From Trichormus_B sp936914905 (GTDB lineage: Bacteria; Cyanobacteriota; Cyanobacteriia; Cyanobacteriales; Nostocaceae): a DNA stretch of 64,000 nt. The stretch lies in NCBI RefSeq assembly GCF_039871975.1, contig NZ_JBDPLL010000001.1. One strand, 5' to 3'. Of the stretch, positions 8,928 through 18,868 are shown piece by piece. The notes under the pieces were generated by a model. That model was not told the DNA's origin, did not search any database, and was given only the letters and a program-made list of their open reading frames with translations. Position 1 is the stretch's first letter; each line of letters begins with the position of its first letter. The position numbers and the translations under genes were made by a program.

Positions 8928-9854
8928 ATGTCTAGGATAGAGAATCAATTTACAGTCCAATTTTGGGGCGTTAGGGGCAGCATCCCCTGTCCAGGTTCAA
9001 GTACAGTTCGCTATGGCGGTAATACCCCTTGCGTAGCCATGCAAGTCGGCGGTAACCGGTTAATCTTTGATTGTGGTACGGGAGTCCACGTTTTAGGTCA
9101 ATCGCTATTGTCCCAAATGCCCGTGGAAGGTCATATCTTCTTCACTCACTCCCATTGGGATCATATGCAGGGGTTTCCTTTCTTTAGCCCAGCTTTTATC
9201 AAAGGTAATCAATTTAATATTTATGGAGCGATCGCTCCTGATGGCTCTACCATTGAACAACGTCTCAATGACCAGATGCTTCATCCCAACTTCCCTGTAC
9301 CCTTGCAGATTATGCAAGCCAATTTGAATTTTCACAACATTAAAGCAGGGCAGCCCATCCAGATTGATGAAATTATCATAGAAACCAGGCATTTAAACCA
9401 TCCCGGTGAAGCTGTGGGATATAAAGTTAACTGGCATGGTGGATCTGCTGTTTACATCACAGATACAGAACATTTACCCGACAGATTGGACGAAAATGTT
9501 CTCTGGTTGGCTCATGATGCCGACATTTTGATTTATGATTCCACTTATACCGATGATGAATACCATTCCCCAAAATCACCAAAAATTGGCTGGGGACATT
9601 CTACTTGGCAAGAAGCTGTGAAAGTAGCACAAGCAGCCAACGTTAAAACTCTGGTAATTTACCATCATGATCCTGGACACAACGATGATTTCTTAGATAA
9701 TGTAGGCAAACAAGTACTTGAGAAATTTCCTGGTGCAATCATGGCTAGAGAGGGATTAATACTCCAAGTTCCGGTTTTAGATCCTTTATCAGAATCAATA
9801 GACCTGTCAGGAAAATTAACTTGGTGTAAAAAAAATGGTAGAAGGGAATTTTGA
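8928..9854 (+). CDS. MBL-fold metallo-hydrolase with IS-derived C-terminus
   Basis: This is a metallo-beta-lactamase-fold hydrolase. The metal ligands are visible as HTHSHWDHMQGFPFF (near residue 76-90), YITDTEH (Asp ligand region) and YHHDPGHNDD. The family includes class II cyclic-nucleotide phosphodiesterase-like and RNase Z-like proteins, but the substrate is unknown. I chose ATG 8928 (MSRIENQFTVQFWGVRGS); a TTG 11 codons upstream (8895) is possible. From 9797 the reading frame enters the IS5-like element, so the last 18 or so residues (from about IDLSGKLTWCKK to the stop) are IS-encoded. The catalytic core is untouched. Confidence 0.9.
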   Translation: MSRIENQFTVQFWGVRGSIPCPGSSTVRYGGNTPCVAMQVGGNRLIFDCGTGVHVLGQSLLSQMPVEGHIFFTHSHWDHMQGFPFFSPAFIKGNQFNIYGAIAPDGSTIEQRLNDQMLHPNFPVPLQIMQANLNFHNIKAGQPIQIDEIIIETRHLNHPGEAVGYKVNWHGGSAVYITDTEHLPDRLDENVLWLAHDADILIYDSTYTDDEYHSPKSPKIGWGHSTWQEAVKVAQAANVKTLVIYHHDPGHNDDFLDNVGKQVLEKFPGAIMAREGLILQVPVLDPLSESIDLSGKLTWCKKNGRREF

Positions 9855-10698
9855 CTGTCTACCAAAAGGAAAAATCCACTTAATTATATTCAATAATATC
9901 CAGATCTTAGAAAACAAATACTGGGAATAACTAACCATCAGTTTCAAGACTTGTTAGCCCAAGCTGAAATGCAGCATAAAAAACTTCAAGCTGAGATAGA
10001 AAGTAAAAAGATACCTATAAATCAGAAAGGAGGAGGGCGGAAACCGAGACTAGAGATAAAACAAGAAGAGGTATGTCTATGCTTGTTCTATTTGAGGAAA
10101 ATGCCGACATTTGAGGTTTTAGGTTTGCATTTTGGTATATCCAAGACGGAAGCAAAGTACACATTTAATAACTGGCTAGAGATATTAGGAAATCTTTTGC
10201 CTGCTAGTCTCCTTGAACAGGTATAAAAATATGATAGCGATTATGTAATCACGATAGAACTATTGACGGATTTTAACTTAAAGGTGTACAGCATGGAACA
10301 GCCACCAGCAAGGCCTTCAGATAATCAGGAGCAAAAAAGTATTTTTGAGGTAAGAAGAATAAGAAGAAGTAGCACACATTTAAAAATCAGTTTGTCATCT
10401 TACCAGAGAGATAAAGCATATCAACGAGGAAAGAATACTAGCAGACCTTATAAGAAACCACGTAAGGGAGAATTAGCCTCATAACAAAAGGCACGAAATA
10501 AAGAGCTTTCCAGCAACGCCATTTTTGTTGAACACGTCATTAGATTTGTAAAAATATTCCGGGTAGCTCAACAGAGATTTCCCCTGAATTCCCGAATTTA
10601 CGAACAAGTAATTCTTAGTATTTGTGGTTTAGTCATATTAGGAATTGGCTCATTATTTTTACCCATTTCATAGATTTTATAGATATGAGGTCAGTTAT
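9797..10698 (+). mobile_element. IS5-like insertion sequence, second copy, inactive
   Basis: The left end is AATAGACCTGTCAGGAAAA and the right end runs to ATATGAGGTCAGTTAT, both matching the inverted copy at 2-684. The transposase N-terminus reads from 9951 (AQAEMQHKKLQAEIESKKIP, then KPRLEIKQEEVCLCLFYLRK and FEVLGLHFGISKTEAKYTF). A second, out-of-frame part (10263-10484) holds MEQPPARPSDNQEQK and RDKAYQRGKNTSRPYKKPRKGEL. The central DDE region is deleted or scrambled and several stops occur. It lies between the MBL gene and ribF. Confidence 0.75.
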
Positions 10699-10969
10699 GA
10701 ATTAGTTATCAACATCTTCATGAATAGTTCTTATCAGTTACTATTCCCAACCCTGATTCTTTCCTTGGCTCTTTCCTAATCTTAACACTATGGAAAGCTA
10801 GACACAGACTCCTTTGTAAATTTTCGGCCGTCTCTATTGCCAATTGGCAAGTAAGTATCCAGAATTCAGACGAGGGATTTTTGAGGGGTAGGTAACTCTC
10901 CCCAGCAAAAATAGAGGTGACATAGCTTGTTGCTGACAGCTAGAATAAACCTAAAATCCCAGAATCCAC

Positions 10970-12067
10970 GTGCTAAATTTGTTTCAAAATGGGTGTTCCG
11001 TGTGGGTTGCTTCTTCAACTGAAGGAATACTAACACCAACTGCTGTTGCTCTTGGCAAATTTGATGGTGTTCATATTGGTCATCAAAGGGTAATTAAACC
11101 AATTTTGCCCTGGGCCCAGGATAAAGAAAGATGGGGACGGGAGAACTTAGCAGAAAAATCAACCTTTCCAACCGCGAATGTAACACCCCTAGAATCACAA
11201 AAAAAGCGAATACACTCGACAGTTGTCACCTTTAATCCTCATCCACAGGAGTTTTTTACAGGACAACCCCGTGCTTTATTGACACCACTTGATGAAAAAG
11301 TTGAACAATTGCGATCCCTTGGGGTAGAACAACTAGTATTATTACCCTTCGATAAAGAGCTATCTGCCCTCTCACCCCAAGATTTCGTAGCAAAAATACT
11401 TGTCCAACAACTACAATGTCAACAAATCAGTGTGGGAGAAGATTTCTGTTTTGGCAAAAAGCGCACAGGTACAGCTAAAGATTTGCAAACTCTCGCCGCT
11501 AAATTCAATATACCTGTCACCATAGTTCCTATCCAAACTGATACAGATGAATTGTCCACAAATAGCAGTGACATCAACACCACACTGACCGAGGACAATC
11601 GGATTAGCACTTCATTAATTCGTCAAAGTTTGGAAGCAGGAGATATAGAAAAAGCAAACCGCCTACTAGGAAGACCCTATAGCCTAACGGGTGTAGTGAT
11701 ACCAGGTCAAAAATTAGGTAGAAGCATTGGCTTTCCCACCGCAAACCTGCAACTACCAAAAGATAAATTTTTACCCTATCAAGGAGTTTACGCAGTACGG
11801 GTTCTTATCCACAGCCAAAACCCAGAAGTGTCTCCTACTGACAACTTAGGAGTAATGAATATCGGCAACCGCCCCACCGTTAATGCTACTCATTTTGCTG
11901 TAGAAGTACATCTGTTTGATTGGTCTGATGATTTATACAGTAAAGAACTAGTTGTTCAGCTAGTAAAATTTTTGCGCCCTGAACAAAAATTTTCTTCCCT
12001 AGAAGCCCTAAAAACCCAAATTGAACTGGACTGCACTCTAGCCAGAGAAATTTTAGCATCATACTGA
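10970..12067 (+). CDS. ribF: bifunctional riboflavin kinase / FAD synthetase
   Basis: RibF phosphorylates riboflavin to FMN and adenylates FMN to FAD. The N-terminal nucleotidyltransferase domain shows ALGKFDGVHIGHQRV and later ISVGEDFCFGKKRTGT; the C-terminal kinase domain begins near GRPYSLTGVVIPGQKLGRSIGFPTANL. At 365 residues it is longer than the usual 310. The extra length comes from linkers after HQRVIKPILPWAQ (a hydrophilic insert) and around DELSTNSSDINTTLTED. The start is GTG at 10970 (LNLFQNGCSVWVAS follows). The frame is intact and the gene lies directly downstream of an IS. Confidence 0.94.
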   Translation: MLNLFQNGCSVWVASSTEGILTPTAVALGKFDGVHIGHQRVIKPILPWAQDKERWGRENLAEKSTFPTANVTPLESQKKRIHSTVVTFNPHPQEFFTGQPRALLTPLDEKVEQLRSLGVEQLVLLPFDKELSALSPQDFVAKILVQQLQCQQISVGEDFCFGKKRTGTAKDLQTLAAKFNIPVTIVPIQTDTDELSTNSSDINTTLTEDNRISTSLIRQSLEAGDIEKANRLLGRPYSLTGVVIPGQKLGRSIGFPTANLQLPKDKFLPYQGVYAVRVLIHSQNPEVSPTDNLGVMNIGNRPTVNATHFAVEVHLFDWSDDLYSKELVVQLVKFLRPEQKFSSLEALKTQIELDCTLAREILASY

Positions 12068-12100
12068 ATTTGGACAATTACTAGGGAACACTGTATATAT

Positions 12101-12183
12101 TGGTGATTGGGCATTGGGCATTAGGAAAATTACTTACCCATGTCCACCATCTCCCTTATCTTCCCCAGTCCCCAATCACCAGC
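12101..12183. repeat. palindromic intergenic repeat
   Basis: It is bounded by GGTGATTGGG and CCCCAATCACC and has an internal TTAGGAAAATTACTTACCCA. A related unit lies at 57361-57437 between an amidohydrolase and bioD. It is a typical cyanobacterial intergenic palindromic repeat and sits just before the MoxR start. Confidence 0.6.
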
Positions 12184-13098
12184 ATGAGAGAAAAAATGGA
12201 CGTTTTAATACAAAATCTAGCTCGTACCATTGTTGGTAAATATGAAGCCATTCGCTTGGTGGTAGTTGCTTTACTTGGTGGTGGTCACGCTTTGTTAGAA
12301 GATGTACCAGGAGTTGGTAAAAGCCTCCTGGCCAAATCTTCAGCACGTTGTGTAGATGGCAGATTTCAGCGGCTACAATGTAGCCCCGATTTACTACCCA
12401 CTGACATTACACATTACAGGCACAAATATTTGGAATCCTAAAAGCGGTGAATTTAGCTTTATGCCGGGGCCAGTATTTGCTAACGTCCTACTAGCTGATG
12501 AAATTAACCATGCTACTCCCCGCACCCAGTCAGCTTTGCTGGAAGTAATGGAAGAACGTCAGGTCAAGGTTGATGGTGTATCCCATACTGTTCCTCAGCC
12601 ATTTTTTGTGATTGCTACTCAAAACCCCATTGAGTACGAAGGGACGTTTCCTTTACCAGAAGCACAGATGGATCGATTTATGCTGTCTTTGAGTTTGGGT
12701 TATCCTTCGGAGTCAGATGAATTACAAATGCTGCAAAATCTAGATAATGGTTTCAATTAGCTGATTTGCCGGCTTGTATTACTTTGGATGAGGTGGCTGA
12801 GTTATGCCAACTCTGCTCAAAGGTAAAAGTAGAAACTTCCTTACAACAATACATCTTAGAATTGGTGCGGACAACCAGACAGGATGAGGAAATTACTCTT
12901 GGCGTGAGTCCACGTGGTACGGTGGCATTACAAAAAGTGACCCAAGCATTGGCTTTTATTGTAGGACGAGATTATGCTATTCCCGATGATGTGAAGTTTC
13001 TTGCACCTCACGTTATTTGTTATCCCCTGATTCCTAGAGGTGGAAGGAATGCTAAAACTATAGTTGATCGGATCTTGCGAACGGTTGCTATTCCGTAA
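12184..13098 (+). pseudogene. MoxR-family AAA ATPase, two frameshifts
   Basis: Three segments assemble a complete MoxR-type ATPase of about 300 residues. The first has MREKMDVLIQNLARTIVG and the Walker A block EDVPGVGKSLLAKS. The second has FMPGPVFANVLLADEINHATP (Walker B) and FVIATQNPIEYEGTFPLPEA (sensor 1). The third has SPRGTVALQKVTQALAF and the C-terminal lid. The first frameshift is a 7-bp tandem duplication (CATTACA twice, 12405-12418) where the protein should read DITGTNIW. The second, near 12745-12760, loses one base and restores the original frame. MoxR ATPases usually act with a DUF58/VWA partner; none is adjacent. It is a recent-looking pseudogene. Confidence 0.88.
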
Positions 13099-13229
13099 TT
13101 TTTAAGAGGTAAGTATAAGAGGTAAATAAATGTATCCAGAACTGCTGGCTTGTCTTGCTGAGGTAATTTCCCTTGATAAACAAGTCAGCGATGGGTAACA
13201 TAAAAAAATTAATTGTAGAATATAAAAAA

Positions 13230-13339
13230 GTAAGAATTCAGGAGTCAGGAGTCAGAATATTTGAGAAATTGCTTAATTATCAAATAGGTACTTTTTGCGT
13301 TAGCCTGAAATACGTGACTGCTGATAGCTGAATGCTTAC
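13230..13339. repeat. dispersed inverted-end repeat, family B, copy 1
   Basis: It starts GTAAGAATTCAGGAGTCAGG and ends GCTGAATGCTTAC, forming imperfect inverted ends. Other copies are at 21912-22052, 24201-24334 (inverted) and 29481-29628. This copy lacks the internal GCGTAGCGTGCCGTTAGGC segment found in the others. Confidence 0.75.
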
Positions 13340-13359
13340 ATAAAAAAAGAGCCTTAATT

Positions 13360-15214
13360 ATGTATAAAATCATTATCAAAAACTTCGGTGCAATTCAAAA
13401 TGCAGAGATTGAAGTCAAGAAAATCTTAGCCTTGATTGGTGAATAAGCCAGTGATAAAAGCACTATTGCTAAACTTATCTACTTCTTTGAAACACTAAAA
13501 GATGATTTATTTAGTCAAATTTACCGCGATAAATAGAAATATCTACATATTAGTATAGAAATATCTACATATTAGTTCTGATATGTTATCTCCTATTCGA
13601 CAAAAATTTTCTAAGTTTTCTGGTCCTACCAATCAGTTACATATTTTTAAAATAGTATTTTCCTATAGTTTTGAGAAAGATAAATATCTAAAATAGACAT
13701 CTTGCAGAATTAATTTTATGTTATGATTAGGGGTTGTGTTTATTTTAGTAAAAAGTTAGAGTTACACGGTTATGTTTGAATTAGCGAGCGCAAAGAATAC
13801 CAAAAATATATAAGATCTAAAGCTCTCTATCATACCACAGACAAAATTTTGTAAGAGGTCTAATATAGTCTTGAGAGAGATAAATATATAAAATTAATTA
13901 TAGAACGAAATCAAGAACTAAAAATTATATATAGTCATCTATAAGATGAGGAGTTTCAAAATTATGCTAGTAGTATTAAACTGAGACTTAGGCATAAATA
14001 TTTCTAATTCTAATATTGAAGTATTAATTAATAAAGAAGATAAAATAAGTTATGGATAACAGCTTTATAAAGTTTTAAATGAATTATTTGGAAGTAAGGA
14101 AAAGATTCATTATTTATAATTTCGGTAATAAGTACAACAGTAAGTTACAAGTTACTTTGATTCCCTTGAAAGGTATCTATTTGCAAGTACTTAAAATAGT
14201 TAAAAAGAAAATATTTCAAATTATAATTCTAGTTATCAAAGTAATGAGCAAAGGATAGATAAAATTTTAATGCTGAAATTTATGCATAAAATTATAAATA
14301 TCAGACTTTTTTAATATATATCGGAATATTGAAGAACTAATATTTCGTAAGAAAATAACAAAGGAATATTAAAACGGAAATGTTATATTGTTACCTCTGG
14401 TAATGAAGAAATCAGATTGGATAATAAAGCAAAGGATTATGTTTATCTCTCTAATGCTTCATCACGACAGAAGGAGTGTATAAGGATTTCGCAAGAGCAA
14501 GATATTTTTATGAATATCCTTGATGGTTCAAAAGTATTAATAATAATAGAAAAACTAGAAGCAGATTTATTTCCAATTGCTCAAAAGTAATTGACTGAAT
14601 TATTGGCTTTAATGGTAAAGTAAAATGATAACAACAAACTTATGATTACAACTCATACTCCTTATGTATTAACAGTTTATAAAAATCTACTAATTGCAAA
14701 TAGAGTAGTACAAAAAATCCGTCGTTAGAATCAGAAGTAACAAAAATAATTCCGAAAGATTGTTGGTTTAACGCTCATGATTTTTTAGCTTATTCATTAG
14801 GTAATTAATCTGTTGGAGAGAATACCAATGATTGTCAATCCATTTTTAATGGTGAAAAAGGTACGATTCAAAAAATATTTGGATACTGTTTACGAAATCC
14901 TAACTGGTGATTTTCAGGCTTATTAGAGTATCCACGCTAAAGATTTTAAAACCAGATAAGCGAATCCAGGTATATTGAAGCAGTTCTATAAAATATTTTC
15001 TCTAAGTTGCCTAGTCTTCTATAAATAGAATTGAGAGAAGAGTTTTCAGTCACAGACTATAAAGGACAATCTTTCATTATTACCCAGGCTAAATACACCT
15101 TATTTCCTAATAAAAACTAATAAAGATTTCAAAATTATCTATATAAGTGCAAAATAAGTGCAAAAATTGACAAAAAGATAAACAGAACAAATGGATTATT
15201 TTGCAAAGCCGTAA
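13360..15214 (+). pseudogene. AAA-family (OLD/SMC-like) ATPase, shattered
   Basis: From ATG 13360 the frame reads MYKIIIKNFGAIQNAEIEV and a Walker A region ALIGE-stop-ASDKSTIAKLIYFFE, typical of AAA ATPases that guard overcoming-lysogenization or RecF-like systems. Later pieces include IIIEKLEADLFP (Walker B-like), LMITTHTPYVLT (switch/His motif), FLAYSLGN and GEKGTIQK. At least ten stops and frameshifts and a 169-bp MITE (13694-13862) interrupt it. The family often sits in defence or abortive-infection loci. No nuclease domain is recognisable here. Confidence 0.65.
13694..13862. repeat. MITE family A, copy 1
   Basis: Ends TAGACATCTTGCAGAATT and AAGAGGTCTA are inverted. Internal sequence (AAGTTAGAGTTACACGGTTA, ATCATACCACAGACAAAAT) matches the inverted copy at 50338-50520, and one end also matches a partial copy near 46713. 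It has no coding capacity. It is inserted in the AAA ATPase pseudogene. Confidence 0.8.
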
Positions 15215-15239
15215 CTTAAGTAACTATTCAGCCATAAAT

Positions 15240-16600
15240 AAGTAATTATTTTAACTAAATTATTAACAAGCTAGTTTACGCTAAAGCTAAAACCCTGTCT
15301 AAATACTTATTATCCATTGCTGCTAAAAACTATTTATTGTTTATCCCCTAGTTCAAGGGTTTCTCTTGACCCAAAAGACTGACTGCTATCTGTCGCATCA
15401 CTGCAAAATTTTGTCGAGCATTATCTTTATTTTGTCGAGTATTATCTTTCCTAATCTGGTAATCATCTTCTTTTAAAGCTACATCTAATACCCAATGCAA
15501 CGAATTTTCTATTCCCTAATGACTGCAGACAGAATTAGCAGATTTTTTGGCATTATCCTCAACATAACTAATAAAATAATGAGTTCCTACTGTTGTTTTA
15601 CTATCTACTTGTCGAACAGATTCTACCATTCCAACACTTTTTATATTTGACCAAACTGAATCAGGGTCAAGCTGAAACCTAATTCTAGATAACATCATAT
15701 AATTGCGTATTTCATGCCGACTATACTCTGTTTATTCGGTTTCATATGTGCTATATTTAAACTCTTAAAAACCTGTACTTATCCCTAACTTAAATAGCTG
15801 TTCTACTGACTCATACAGATTACCTTGGTTCTTTTTTAAAGAAATTACATAATCTGCGTTTTGTTCTGTAATTAATTTAATTTCACAATTTCTTTTTGGC
15901 AACCGATTGTATCAATTGTCACGATATAACCATTAAGCTCTAAAACTTTGATTAATTCTAGGATGGCTGTAATCTGATTCGATTTAGAGTCTACTTTCAC
16001 CTGTCATAACAATAATTTATTTGTAGTTGCCCATGCACTCACTATTTGAAGTGGACTTTGCTTAATACTTTGATCATGAGAGCCACATAAAGTTTTTCGA
16101 TCAATTGCCACAACTTCACCCTCTGTCCTACTCTGTACTGTTTTCATCCAGTTTAAGAAACATGACTGAAATTGCTGCGTATTTAACTGTGCAAATACTC
16201 GCGTAAATCTATCCTGTGATAGTCTCCCGTTTGGTAGCTCTAAAAACGTTTTTAACCACTCATATTTTGTGCATCCATACAATCTCTGTACTGTTTTCAT
16301 CCAGTTTAAGAAACATGACTGAAATTGCTGCGTATTTAACTGTGCAAATACTCGCGTAAATCTATCCTGTGATAGTCTCCCGTTTGGTAGCTCTAAAAAC
16401 GTTTTTAACCACTCATATTTTGTGCATCCATACAATTAATTGCTACCTAACTATCTGCGGAGTAGATTACTGCACAGATGGCTATTGTCAAAATATCTAT
16501 CAATTTATATTACTTTATACGATCTATTCGTGGGTCTGATATCCCAGCAAAATGGTCAGCAATTGTAATTTTGGGCTTGAGCTTCACGCCTTCCTTGGGC
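15240..16600 (-). mobile_element. ISAs1-family transposase, decayed
   Basis: The minus strand gives an ISAs1 (H-repeat-like) transposase. The N-terminus is IADHFAGISDPRIDRIK, stop, LIDILTIAICAVIYSADS; the middle has KTFLELPNGRLSQDRFTRVFAQ and VVAIDRKTLCGSHDQS; the C-terminal part is SVGMVESVRQVDSKTTVGTH. Full family length is about 370 residues and most is present. Stops, frameshifts and a 153-bp tandem duplication (16131-16436) inactivate it. The catalytic 'AIDGKTLRGS' block reads AIDRKTLCGS, losing consensus residues. Confidence 0.8.
16131..16436. repeat. exact 153-bp tandem duplication inside transposase
   Basis: Units 16131-16283 and 16284-16436 appear identical and each encodes the same 51 residues (block with FLELPNGRLSQDR to LNWMKTVQ). 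153 is divisible by three, so the frame is kept. The identity indicates a recent event or a collapse/expansion artefact. Confidence 0.85.
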
Positions 16601-16759
16601 AATATTGCTACTTTTACAATGACTTTACTATCAAAGCCTCATTGCTTAACCTCATACACTCAGTGATCGCTGCCTTCATCTCTCTTACCTTCATCTCTCT
16701 TAGTAGTTATGTACTATATTTATATGCTTTTGCCCTGGTTCTATCCCCAAAGGAGATGC

Positions 16760-17001
16760 TTGTTTGTTAGTGACTTCTTACCAATGCAACTCCTTATTGT
16801 CCGTTTTTTACCTTTGTTATGATAGTCTTTTCTCCGACAAAAAAAGGCACTTTTTGGACTGACATGTTCTAAAACCTAGTCACCTACAGATGTTTCGATG
16901 CCCTCAAATGTTTCAATTTGTTCAGGTGGGGTATCTTTATAAAAGATCTTGGCTATCTCTTTAATGTGAGCTTCTAAAAGTTTTTTATCTTCTGCTTTCA
17001 T
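16760..17001 (-). mobile_element. ISKra4-family transposase N-terminal fragment
   Basis: From the minus-strand ATG at 17001 the frame reads MKAEDKKLLEAHIKEIAKIF, YKDTPPEQIETFEGIE, then a stop and VLEHVSPKSAFFLSEK. This pattern is the N-terminal region of ISKra4 transposases. It is cut short at the ISAs1 remnant. Confidence 0.55.
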
Positions 17002-17121
17002 TGTTTTAAACAATACTCTCTGATTCCCATAATTTTCTCAGTTTCAGTTATGGACAGCATTCCTATAGTCCCCCCTTAATTCCCGAGGCATCATCGCGAA
17101 TTACTTCTCCTTTCCTTTCTT

Positions 17122-17420
17122 TCATCTTCTTGCCAAATTGGGATGCTCCCGTGCAAAATCTATTAATGCTTCAGTTTGATCAGCTTGTGCTACATTTTCT
17201 ACATAAGCTATTTCTGCACCCAGCTTTTGTTTAGCGAGATTCAGACCTTCATAACCAGATTGATTGCAAGCTTTATCTGTTATGACTCCAGGGAGGACAA
17301 TTGCTATTTTCAATCCTTCACCCTCTTAGCTGTTGTGGGTGTAGATGTAGGATTTGCATTGATGTAGGATTTGCATTAGGGTTATTAGTACAGGCTTTTA
17401 GTAGTAAACTAGTACCTAAT
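17122..17420 (-). pseudogene. BMP-family ABC transporter lipoprotein, N-terminal remnant
   Basis: The minus strand reads KIAIVLPGVITDKACNQSGY and EGLNLAKQKLGAEIAYVENV, then AQADQTEALIDFARE, the start of a basic-membrane-protein (Med-type) periplasmic binding protein for nucleosides or related solutes. Just upstream a Lys-Ala-Cys-Thr-Asn-Asn stretch looks like a lipobox/linker, interrupted by a 17-bp tandem duplication (GATGTAGGATTTGCATT twice, near 17344-17377) and a stop. Only about 65 codons of the mature domain survive. Confidence 0.6.
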
Positions 17421-17585
17421 GTAGCTGAACTATATATAATAAATTCCCAATATAATAAATTCCCACCGATTTAAGTTGATCACCGAGTTAATTCTCCTAA
17501 AAAATTATATTTCACATACACTAGCACGTATTTTACGAGCACGTATTTTAATTTACCTATGTAAATGATCTAAAAAGCAAGTGCC

Positions 17586-18868
17586 ATGCCCAAAAGCTTC
17601 CTAGTTGTCAAATCACCCAGAAAAGTCAAAAAGCTGAGTCAAATTCTCGGTTCAGATTGGATTGTTCGCGCTAGTTGTGGACATATCCCCGAACTCAGCA
17701 ATGAGGGTGATGATTTACTGGGATTCACAATGGAGGGTAATAGTGTCTGCTGCAACTATATCCCCCGTAACCAACGAGCAAAAGAAACAATTCAGTAACT
17801 CGAGGCCGCTGTTAAGCAAGTTGATGAAGTCGTTTTAGCCACCGACCCAGACCGATAAGGAAAAACCATTGCTTGGCATCTTAAAGAAACCTTAGGTTTG
17901 AGAGAACCCAAGCGGGTATTTTATACAGAGATTACAGTATCTGCGGTTCAGAATACGATCGCACATCCTAGAAAACTTGACTCCAATTTAATAGGTGCAG
18001 GATTATGTCGAGATTGTCTCGACAAGCTGGTAGGTTACAAAGGTAGTCCCCTAGTTTGAGCATTAAATAACGGTGCAAAAAGTGTAGGGAGAGTTCAAAG
18101 TACGACATTACACTTAATTGGTCAGTGAGAAAGAGAAATTCTGGCTTTTGTCCCCCAAGATTACTGGAGTGTTTGGGTATATTATTGGGTATATTATAAG
18201 GATTCCGGGCTTTCTACAAAGGATTTCGGGCTTTCTACAAAGGATTTCGGGCTTTCTACAAAGGTACAGCGAATTCTGCCACAGAAACACCACAACCAGA
18301 AACTGAAACTCACGATTATGCAGCTAGTAATAACATAGGAAAAGCTTAAACTAAGCGCGTTATTTTAGAAACAGAAGCAACAAGATTAGTTGAGGAAGCA
18401 AAGCGTCATCCTCATCAAGTTATTCAAGTTGAAGGGAAACTTGTTAATCGTCAACCACCTCCACCATTTACTATCTCAACCCTCCAACAAGCAGTCGGTT
18501 CTAAGTTGAAATTTGCCCCTGACAAAACCATGCAGGTAGCCCAAAAGCTATATGAGGCAGGGTTAATTACATATCTGCGAACAGATTTAGTGATCTTGAG
18601 TCCTGAATTTTGTGCCAGTACGCGTCAATGGTTGGAGCAACATGACCCCCAGAATCTCCCCCAGCAAGTAGCTAAGCATCGTAGTAGTAAAACGGCTCAG
18701 GAAGCACACGAGGCTATTCCTCCTACAGATATCTTTCGTCCTTCAGTCCAATTGCATGAAGAACTACCTACTGATGAGTTTAACCTGTATGTGATGATTT
18801 GGAAAAGAGCGATTGCATCTCAATGTCGTCCTGCTCAAGCTCGCAAAACTCAGGTAATTAGGATAGTG
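17586..18868 (+). pseudogene. topA: type IA DNA topoisomerase (TopA-like), truncated by IS
   Basis: The N-terminal Toprim domain reads MPKSFLVVKSPRKVKKLSQI, SCGHIPELSNEGDD, then VDEVVLATDPDR with a stop replacing the next Glu codon. The cleavage domain includes QPPPPFTISTLQQA, KTMQVAQKLYEAGLITYLRTD (the catalytic Tyr is present, while the usual TDS has become TDL) and EAHEAIPPTD. At least four stops or frame changes and a 21-bp triplication (18199-18261) occur before the gene is cut at 18859 by an ISAzo13-like element. The product type would relax negative supercoils. A second, intact topoisomerase I is presumably elsewhere, because this enzyme is essential. Confidence 0.85.
18199..18261. repeat. 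21-bp unit repeated three times in topA pseudogene
   Basis: Units 18199-18219, 18220-18240 and 18241-18261 (AGGATTTCGGGCTTTCTACA plus one base) differ at one position. A 13-base near repeat (GGGTATATTATT/A) lies just upstream. They are typical replication-slippage products. Confidence 0.9.
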
